Below, one piece after another: positions 1 through 6,100 of a stretch of 19,695 nucleotides of DNA. Under the pieces are notes generated by a model. The model did not search any database and had not been told where the DNA came from. It saw only the letters and a list, made by a program, of their open reading frames with translations. This stretch comes from an uncultured Eubacteriales bacterium (lineage in GTDB: Bacteria > Bacillota > Clostridia > UMGS1883). Where the stretch lies: NCBI GenBank assembly GCA_905195005.1, contig CAJJUC010000022.1, positions 1 through 19,695 on the forward strand, in the 5' to 3' direction. The position numbers and the translations under genes are program-made. How positions within the stretch are numbered: position 1 is the first letter of the stretch; every line of letters begins with the position of its first letter.

Positions 1-25
1 ATCCGGGATTGACTCATTGATGCTT

Positions 26-50
26 GGGTGCTACCTTTTAAGTAGCACCC
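26..50 (+). terminator. Intrinsic terminator for a rightward gene left of the window
   Basis: A perfect 9-base-pair stem (GGGTGCTAC at 26-34 pairing with GTAGCACCC at 42-50) closes a 7-base loop and is followed on the plus strand by a T-rich stretch (51-60 and on). The T tract lies only on the plus-strand side, so it should end a rightward transcript that enters from outside the window. The stop codon of the leftward methyltransferase (38-40) sits in the loop, so the two genes are convergent and share this hairpin. The minus-strand side has no T tract. Confidence 0.7.
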
Positions 51-1330
51 TTATTTTGTTTTGGCATAGAATCATTAAACTTTTTCTTGCAAGAGTAATC
101 GGTATCATTATCTACATATACAAACCCTGTTCTTATCAAATGATTATTAATAAATGTTTTGTTATCGAGATACACATAACACTGCAGGGTATTGTTACGA
201 TCATATTTTTCTGTATCATATTTTAAAAACACTTTGCGCTTCTGGAATTTATTTTGAAGAAACTCGATTGCTTGATCCTGATATGTTGGATTAACATTTA
301 TCCCTAACAAACGAACAATCAACCCATTGGAAAGCTCAATTCTATTAGGAGAGATAACCTGTTTCACACTAAACAATTCATTCTTTTTGGTTTTAGAAGA
401 ATCAATTTTTGATCCAAATTGAAGTTTTTTAACATCAATTTTTTTGTCCATTTTATGAGGATCGTGAAAAACATATGGCAATTGTTCAAAAGAGCAACTT
501 TTTCCCTTTTTATCTTCACAAAAAACTACTCTTGATTCATCTCCCAAAACAAGTTGGTTGCTACAGAGCTTTTCCTTAATAAGTGGAGCAAATTCTTTGT
601 TGATTTCATAACCAATTGAATTTCTTCCTAAATTTTTCGCCGCAAGAGAGGTGGTTCCACTACCTGCAAACGGATCAAAAACAGTTTCTCCCACAAATGA
701 AAACATTTTAATCAAACGCTTAGGCAATTCTTCTGGAAACATTGCAATATGTCCTGTTTGTTTAACGCCATTAAAATTCCAATGAGAAGAAAAATATTGT
801 CCCCATTCTTCTTTAGTCATTGCAGATTGTTCTTTTTGTTCTTTGGTTGGCTTAGGAGCATTACCGAGCTTTTTAAATAAAAGAATAAATTCATAATCCA
901 TTTTTAGTATTCCATTTCGAGGATATGGAAAGCTTCCCATAATTGCACCGCCACCAGATGTGTTCATCGTGGTTGTTTTTTGCCAAATAATAGCTCCCAT
1001 ATAATCCATACCTAAAGATTCACAAAAGCGAATAATCTCGGTTCTAATGGGAATAACCTTATATCTTCCATAATATACAGAACGAGCAAATTGATCTCCA
1101 ATATTAATACAAAGTCTGCAACCATCAGCTAAAACACGATCACATTCCTTCCAGACAAGGTTTAGGTTATTTATATAATCTTCATAACTATCATTAAACC
1201 CAATTTGATCGTCTGTTCCATAATCTTTTAGTTGCCAATAGGGTGGTGAAGTTATGATTAACTGTACCGATTTATCTTCAATTTGGTTTAAGGATCTACT
1301 ATCGCCAAATATAATTCTATGTTCAGTCAT
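38..1330 (-). CDS. Beta-class DNA methyltransferase (probably N4-cytosine) with C-terminal SNase-like domain
   Basis: This 430-residue protein should transfer a methyl group from S-adenosylmethionine to a base in a specific DNA site. The catalytic motif TSPPYW (about 27-32) comes first and the cofactor motif FDPFAGSGTT (about 218-227) comes later. That order defines the beta class, and SPPYW rather than DPPY points to N4-cytosine. The segment between them (about 100-200) should be the target-recognition region. Residues about 320-408 match the staphylococcal nuclease fold: VRLLGI, then KYDR, then CYVYLD and a final helix. The arginines of the active site are present, but the usual GIDTPE reads GINVNP and the DGDT region reads SPNR, so the acidic metal and base residues are missing and cleavage is unlikely. 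A Shine-Dalgarno AGAAAGG lies just before ATG 1330. The gene follows the XRE gene by 14 bases, so the two are probably cotranscribed. No restriction enzyme is visible. Codon and base use are AT-rich compared with the operon to the right. The class call is firm; the base specificity is inferred. Confidence 0.9.
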   Translation of the reverse strand: MTEHRIIFGDSRSLNQIEDKSVQLIITSPPYWQLKDYGTDDQIGFNDSYEDYINNLNLVWKECDRVLADGCRLCINIGDQFARSVYYGRYKVIPIRTEIIRFCESLGMDYMGAIIWQKTTTMNTSGGGAIMGSFPYPRNGILKMDYEFILLFKKLGNAPKPTKEQKEQSAMTKEEWGQYFSSHWNFNGVKQTGHIAMFPEELPKRLIKMFSFVGETVFDPFAGSGTTSLAAKNLGRNSIGYEINKEFAPLIKEKLCSNQLVLGDESRVVFCEDKKGKSCSFEQLPYVFHDPHKMDKKIDVKKLQFGSKIDSSKTKKNELFSVKQVISPNRIELSNGLIVRLLGINVNPTYQDQAIEFLQNKFQKRKVFLKYDTEKYDRNNTLQCYVYLDNKTFINNHLIRTGFVYVDNDTDYSCKKKFNDSMPKQNKGAT

Positions 1331-1344
1331 AATGAAAACCTTTC

Positions 1345-1557
1345 TTATTTTATTTGTTCACCATTAGGCAATACAAAATATTGTTCATAAGTAGCCCCAA
1401 GCACTTTTGCGATTTGATTGAGTTCTTCTTGGGTAACTGTATTTCTTTTTAATTTTGCATTAAAATTCTGAGATGTCTGATCTATTCTTCTTGCAAGTTC
1501 AGACAAACTAATTCCTGCCCTTACGCATAATACTCGTATTTGTTCTGAAGTAGTCAT
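1345..1557 (-). CDS. Small XRE-family helix-turn-helix regulator
   Basis: A 70-residue protein that is almost entirely one lambda-repressor-type helix-turn-helix domain. Helices are visible at about 4-14, 17-25 (SLSELARRI), 28-38 (recognition helix, TSQNFNAKLKR) and 43-53. The start at 1557 is chosen because GGAGG (1564-1568) lies six bases upstream. A longer reading frame from 1617 would begin inside the -35 box of the promoter. The gene directly precedes the methyltransferase, an arrangement known from controller (C) proteins of restriction-modification systems, so it probably regulates its own operon. It could equally be a phage-type regulator captured with the methyltransferase. Function as a DNA-binding regulator is well supported; the target is inferred. 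Confidence 0.88.
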   Translation of the reverse strand: MTTSEQIRVLCVRAGISLSELARRIDQTSQNFNAKLKRNTVTQEELNQIAKVLGATYEQYFVLPNGEQIK

Positions 1558-1588
1558 ATAAAACCTCCTCAAAGAAATTACACTTGAT

Positions 1589-1617
1589 ATTATAAAATAT
1601 TTAATTGATGTTGTCAA
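1589..1617 (-). promoter_or_regulatory. Perfect consensus sigma-70-type promoter of the XRE/methyltransferase operon
   Basis: On the minus strand TTGACA (1617-1612) and TATAAT (1594-1589) are separated by exactly 17 bases. The predicted start of transcription is near 1582, leaving a short leader before the GGAGG and ATG at 1557. A short palindrome, TTGA-N5-TCAA (1605-1617), overlaps the -35 box, and a second TTGAT (1584-1588) lies 21 bases from the first (1605-1609). These could be binding sites for the small regulator, but that is inference. Confidence 0.85.
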
Positions 1618-1634
1618 CTGTATGATTTATTAAA

Positions 1635-1663
1635 AGCGGCAAAGATTTCTCCCTGCCGCCGCT
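1635..1663 (-). terminator. Weak intrinsic terminator after tnpV
   Basis: AGCGGC (1635-1640) can pair with GCCGCT (1658-1663); alternatively GCGGCA (1636-1641) pairs with TGCCGC (1654-1659). On the minus strand the stem is followed by TTTTAATAAA. It lies just downstream of the tnpV stop at 1668 and just upstream of the regulator promoter, so it would keep tnpV transcription out of the methyltransferase operon. The loop is fairly large (12 to 17 bases), so strength is uncertain. Confidence 0.55.
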
Positions 1664-1667
1664 GTAA

Positions 1668-1956
1668 TTATAACGTGAAAATAAGTTCTGAGTTTACAAT
1701 TTCCAACGCTCTGTTACGAATACTATTCATCTTCTGAACCCACAACATTTGGTTTTCAGCTTTGAGCTTTTCCGTTATATTTTCTTTTTCGGCAAGTTGT
1801 TTTACCAGCCGAGAAAAAAGATTTTGAGCCTGCACTTCAATATCGGTAAGATATGAATTGAGTTTACCGCTTGTCAACAAATTGTAATAAAGCATTTTAT
1901 GATTTTGTTTCAAATATCGTTTTTGTCGCATTGCCCTGCCGTCTTCCCAGATTTGA
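1668..1956 (-). pseudogene. TnpV-family transposon protein, 5' end lost
   Basis: The readable product resembles TnpV, a small protein of unknown mechanism carried by Tn4451-type clostridial transposons and many gut integrative elements. The recognisable core runs from RYLKQ through LLTSGKLNSYL, the charged segment FSRLVKQLAEKEN and MNSIRNRALEIVNSEL to the stop at 1668. TnpV proteins normally have roughly 30 to 40 more residues at the N-terminus. Here family-like sequence ends about where the left end of the insertion sequence begins (1957), and no good ribosome binding site precedes the first available ATG (1931). The gene therefore looks cut by the IS insertion. The missing 5' part is not seen to the right of the IS, so a further deletion probably took place. 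The family call is from memory of the motif pattern. Confidence 0.75.
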
Positions 1957-1981
1957 TGGACAGAAAAAAGTGTGATATAAT
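1953..1981 (+). promoter_or_regulatory. Transposase promoter at the IS left end
   Basis: TATAAT (1976-1981) is preceded by TG one base upstream (an extended -10). TTGATG (1953-1958) lies 17 bases further upstream as a partial -35 that spans the element boundary. A strong AGGAGG (2011-2016) and the orfA ATG (2024) follow. An extended -10 can work with a weak -35, so expression of orfA is plausible. Confidence 0.65.
1957..1970 (+). repeat. Left terminal inverted repeat of the IS3 element
   Basis: TGGACAGAAAAAAG matches the reverse complement of 3067-3080 at 13 of 14 positions. A second similar sequence, TGGACACAAACAAA at 1986-1999 (12 of 14), is another candidate for the left end. The outer copy is preferred because the promoter for orfA then lies mostly inside the element. 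Confidence 0.65.
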
Positions 1982-2023
1982 GAAATGGACACAAACAAAT
2001 CCAAAATCACAGGAGGAACTTTT

Positions 2024-2335
2024 ATGTCAATCAAAAAAGGAACAACGCCGCCTCGTTATGACGAGGCATTCAAGAGTGGCGCAATCAAGATGGTTACCGA
2101 ACAGGGGCGACCTTCAAAGGAAGTTGCCGCCGAACTCGGTATATGTGTTGAAACTCTCAAATCATGGCTCAAGCGTGCCGGCTTTCAGCCCGGTGCAACC
2201 GATCGTCAAAACCGTATTGATAAGCGTCAGCGTGAGCTTGAAGCGGAAATACGCTCACTCCGCAAGCAACTTGCCGAGAAAGATGAGGTCATTGATGTAT
2301 TAAAAAAATCCGTCGGCATATTTTCGAAACTATAG
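2024..2335 (+). CDS. IS3-family transposase OrfA (HTH and coiled coil)
   Basis: This 103-residue protein is the DNA-binding half of an IS3-type transposase. Residues about 12-50 form the helix-turn-helix (YDEAFKSGAIKMV, then SKEVAAELGI and ETLKSWLKR). Residues about 65-97 are a charged coiled coil (RQRELEAEIRSLRKQLAEKDE) that joins OrfA and OrfAB. ATG 2024 is chosen because AGGAGG (2011-2016) lies seven bases upstream; the longer frame from 1985 lacks a site. The reading frame is intact and ends at TAG 2335. OrfA alone usually represses transposition, so this copy could still make an inhibitor of related elements. Confidence 0.88.
   Translation: MSIKKGTTPPRYDEAFKSGAIKMVTEQGRPSKEVAAELGICVETLKSWLKRAGFQPGATDRQNRIDKRQRELEAEIRSLRKQLAEKDEVIDVLKKSVGIFSKL
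2302..2308 (+). promoter_or_regulatory. Programmed -1 ribosomal frameshift site (A AAA AAA)
   Basis: Seven adenines lie in the correct phase of the orfA frame (A_AAA_AAA). A slip of one base backward leads straight into the open orfB frame, which has no stop until 2697. This is the standard way IS3 elements make the OrfAB fusion transposase. Confidence 0.8.
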
Positions 2336-2894
2336 AGGACAAGTATCGTTTCATTGATGCTAATTGCTCTGAGGTCTCTGTAGATAAATTATGCCGCCTG
2401 CTCGAAATCTCTCGGAGCGGCTATTATGCTTGGAAAAACCGTGGTGTGTCAGCTCGTAAGCAGCATGAACAAAAGCTTTTTCGTATTTTAATATCACCTC
2501 ATGAAAGGTATCCGGCAGCCGGACTCGATGCTTTAGTTGCTATGATAAGAAAAGAGTGTCCGTGTTCCCGAAACACCGTACATCGGCTTATGAAATTATA
2601 TAACATACACTCAATACGCAAAAGAGCGTTCAGAATCACCACAAATTCCAATCATAAAGTATGTCAAGAAAGGGTGAGCCGTATGACACTGCCGTAGCAG
2701 AAAACTTTTTCAGCTGTCTTAAGTGTGAACTTGTTCACCACAAGCACTACAGAACCAGGTCTGAAGCGCAAGCTGATATATTTGCTTACATTGAAGCTTA
2801 TTACAATTCTGTGCGACCGCAATCAGCACTCAATTGGCTTTCGCCGGTTGAGTATGAACACCTACTTAGCATTTATGCCGCGAAAGTTGCTTGA
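2302..2894 (+). pseudogene. IS3-family transposase OrfB, internal deletion in the DDE core
   Basis: In the -1 frame the N-terminal part is intact (KYRFIDANCSEVS, then LLEISRSGYYAWKNRG, then HERYPAAGLDALVAMIR) and ends with TTNSNHK near 2660. The C-terminal part resumes at 2661 in a different frame with SRKGEPYD, AENFFSCLK (carrying the catalytic glutamate), FAYIEAYYNSVRP and SALNWLSPVEYE, ending at 2894. Full-length OrfB is about 280 residues; here roughly 95 to 100 are missing. The lost segment would hold both catalytic aspartates, and the join also shifts the frame. The transposase is therefore dead twice over. Confidence 0.88.
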
Positions 2895-3000
2895 CAATGA
2901 GTAGCCGGTATGATAGGCTTGTGCCGGGGCGAATTGCCCTTGGGCTGCTTCGTTCTTTCGCCGGTTCATCATGCCGGCAGAGGCTCGTTGTCAAGCAAAC
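2885..3000. repeat. Long imperfect inverted repeat at the distal end of the IS
   Basis: The arms 2885-2901 and 2984-3000 match at 15 of 17 positions. The next inner blocks, 2904-2914 and 2968-2978, match at 10 of 11, and a CCGG...CGAA / TTCGCCGG pairing continues the stem inward. The left arm overlaps the orfB stop codon (2892-2894). The structure could end transcription or block outside transcription entering the transposase. The 66 bases between it and the right IS end show no gene. Confidence 0.7.
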
Positions 3001-3066
3001 CGTGGAATAAATGCGGTCGGTTTTCGTAAATTAACGAAATACTGCGATTCATTTCGTTTTTTGAAG

Positions 3067-3080
3067 CTTTTTTGTGTCCA
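3067..3080 (-). repeat. Right terminal inverted repeat of the IS3 element
   Basis: The reverse complement reads TGGACACAAAAAAG and pairs with the left end at 1957-1970 with one mismatch. The flank beyond 3080 is T-rich and gives no clear target duplication with the left flank. Confidence 0.7.
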
Positions 3081-3099
3081 TTTTTCCTGGGAGGGCACA

Positions 3100-3132
3100 G
3101 GGGCTGTCTCACTAACAAAGTGAGACAGCCCC
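3100..3132 (-). terminator. Hairpin after the last gene of the glycan operon
   Basis: A perfect 13-base-pair stem (3100-3112 with 3120-3132, GC-rich at its base) encloses the loop TAACAAA. It starts 12 bases after the stop codon at 3145. No clear T tract follows on either strand, so it may stabilise the 3' end of the messenger as much as end transcription. Hairpins of this GGGCTGTCTCA type are common between clostridial genes (from memory). Confidence 0.55.
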
Positions 3133-3144
3133 CAATATGGGTTA

Positions 3145-6100
3145 TTATTCCGTTACCGTTTTCATTAAAGCCTGAACGTACATTCTTGCAAGGAAATCGT
3201 TGGGATGATTTGTATTGTTTCCCGTCATGTCCACAAACCTTTTATTTTCTAAAAGCTTTTCATGAATTGCCGTAACATTTACAAATGCCGCACCCGTATC
3301 CTGTGCAATCCGGGAAAGCACTGCCGGCTGCTCTCTGTGGGTTCCCATAAACAGCGTTTTTCCATCTGACTGGTAAACCTCCTCATTGGGAAGAGTCGTT
3401 GATATAAGAACGATGTCACATTCGGGATAAAGGCTCTTTGCCGTTGAAATGATGCTTCTTACCGACGCTTCAAAATCCTCCAGAGAAACACCGAAGCTTC
3501 CGTCATTCATGCCGAATGCAATTATCAGTAAATCGGGATTCTGTCCGCTGATTTTAGCAGACGCGTTTTCCGCACCCCATACAGAGGTATGCCCGGACTT
3601 TGACTGATTTATAAAGTTCACTTTTGAACCTGTTTTTTCCGACAGCAGCGTTGAAAAATACTTTCCGTATATTGGCAGCCAGGGTGCTCCTCCTGTTTTT
3701 CCGCTTACATTGGCGCCCACGGAAATGCTGTCGCCATAGAGTAAAACATTTACATCCTCGCCCTTTGCAAGCTTTGAATTAAGGCTTGCAAGCTTATCAC
3801 CCTGATACTCCGTGCCGACAAACGTCGCGTCCGCCTCATGCTTATAGGTAACAGCAAGCTGACCGTTATGGAAGAACAGACCCTCAGGGCAGTAGATATA
3901 CCCGCCCGACACTCTTTTTCTCAGGCTTCCTGCATTTGTATAGGAGGATGGATATATATCCTCATATTCATACGACTTTATTCTGCTGTTTTCTGTAAGC
4001 TTTATGATGTTGCCTTCGATTACGTAATCAACACCCTGAAGGTATTCTGTGTCAAGGGCTGAATTTCTTACCGAAATTATTTCTGTCGGCGCATACATAA
4101 GCGGCGCCTGTGCGGGCAATGAATCCTCGCCTTTAATCATTGTAACCGACTCGTTTATCATAAGCTCGCTTTCCCAGAAGGGCTGCGCGTATGCTTCAAG
4201 GCTTTCCTCGGTAATATTTTTTCTTACGCTGACTGCCATGGGTCGGATTCCCTGCATACTGTTCCACAGAAATGCTTTTGCGTACTTCACTGCGGCGCCT
4301 CCGGGAATATTAAGCTCAATATTATTCAAGCTCTGTATATTCTGCTCGTACACAATATCCTGCGATTTTGCGGCTATAAGCGCGCCGTTTTCATCATAAA
4401 GCGCAACCACGCCCACTGCGCTGCCGTCATTTTCATCTCTTATTACGGCCGTGCATGAAACGCTTGTCTGCGTATTCTGCGAAAATACAAGGGTATTGTC
4501 ATCGTACATAAGCTTCGGGTCGCCGCTTATGAGTATTCTTTCAATATAAACAGTTCCCGACGTAAGGTCGGACGCAGGCGTAAGCTGCAGTCTTGTAATA
4601 TTATTTCCGCACCAGCCTTCAGCCTCATTCATGTCATATATGTAGTGAACATAACCCTCCGGGTCATTCCATGTCTTATCCACCAATCTGTCGCTGCCGA
4701 AGGATGCGTTTTCCTCCGTTGTCCACCATATTTTATGTCGGGTTATATCGGCAGCCGTGTTATCTGCTATTATATGAATATACGGATATTCGCTGCCGCT
4801 GAAATATAAATTCTGCGGACTGAGCATTACGGCCTGCGAGCCTGTGATATCTGCTTTCAGTTTTCCGCTCTCTTGAGATAAAGCTCCCTTTGTTTCGGAC
4901 ATCTGCCAGCTGTCAACACTGCCCTTAATATTGAAGTCCCAGTCATATTTTATTCCCGCTGTCTGCACAGACGGCGTATTCATGTTGGAAACAGCAATAG
5001 ACGCAATATGAACAATGCCTGAACAACCCTGTGAAATTGTTCCGGGATTTGTTCTTATGCGCAGCCTTGTAACAGTGCCGCCTGTCCACGCTTCAAGGGA
5101 GGACATATCAACAATATATTCCCTGAACTGACTGTTGTTTACCTCCATAGCGCCTGCCATCAGCACAGTTTGGGATGTGTCAGTCCATGTAGCGGGGAAT
5201 GCAGTGTTTTCCGCTGTTGTAAACTGCACGCCTATATCACCTTCAGACGGAAGATCCGACATAAGCTTAATCTTGACATATTTGTATACGCTTCCGTCAA
5301 TTGCCAGTCCGCCGGGGGAAAGAAGAAAATTATTATTGTTTGCACCCTCGGAGGAATCGTCCGAAAGATAGTACTCCATGGTGCCGTTATCAATGTAAAG
5401 GGGCTTTGAGCCTGCCTTCGCTCCCTTGTTGCTTGCCCATCCCAGGCTTTCCCCTGCGAATGACCACCTCTGTGCATATTGCTCGGCGGCGGGCTGTTCG
5501 GGAACATCAGTTTCCAATTTATTCGATACCTTGATATATTCAATGAGAACATCGCCTGCGTTACCTGCCGTTATTGTGTACGGATTGGCCTGAATCCTCA
5601 TTCGCGTAATGGTTGACGAAGTCCACGCAGGCACATCGGACATATCAAGCACATATTCAGTATAATCGGGCGCATTTGCGCTTATTAATCCTACTGCTGC
5701 CTTTGTCTGTACCGTATCACCCCAGGAGGAGGGAAATCCCGTAAGTTCTTCAGTAGTAAATGAAACGCTGAAGTTTCCTGCCAGGTTTGTGGTGTTTTTC
5801 ACCTTTATCTTCACATATTTGTATGCAGCGCCGTATATGCCCAGATTGTTCGGGGAAAGAAGGAAATTGTTTGTATGTGCGCTCGCCGTTGTATTGTCCG
5901 AAAGGTAATATACCATATGGCCGTCTTCAATATAAAGCAGCTTTGAACCTGTTTTTGCACCCTTGTTGCTCTGCCAGCCCTGCACATCGGAGTCAAATAT
6001 CCATTCCTTTGCGAACTTTTCACGACCGGAATTTTTCGCCGCAGTCAGAGTAACCGGTGCAGAATATATAATGCTTCCGTCTGTGAGAGTAATCTTCGCC

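Larger units (their letters stand above)
1957..3080 (+). mobile_element. IS3-family insertion sequence, internally deleted
   Basis: The element has the IS3 layout: a short orfA with helix-turn-helix and leucine-zipper-like coiled coil, a -1 frameshift site, and an overlapping orfB. The ends are TGGACAGAAAAAAG (1957-1970) and its inverted partner at 3067-3080, matching at 13 of 14 positions and starting with TG as usual in the family. No target duplication is evident: TGA or TTGA on the left against TTT on the right. The transposase is broken by an internal deletion, so the copy should be unable to move on its own. It separates the AT-rich methyltransferase island from the glycan operon. Confidence 0.85.

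Noticed and set aside
1..12. Possible C-terminal end (Ile-Arg-Asp-stop) of a rightward gene
   Set aside because: It would fit the terminator at 26-50, but twelve bases are too few to support a coding call.
1345..1617. Longer 90-residue form of the XRE regulator
   Set aside because: Its start lies in the -35 box of the consensus promoter; the start at 1557 has a strong ribosome binding site.
1899..2303. Open frame on the plus strand overlapping orfA
   Set aside because: It is a shadow of orfA in another frame, has no ribosome binding site, and crosses the IS boundary.
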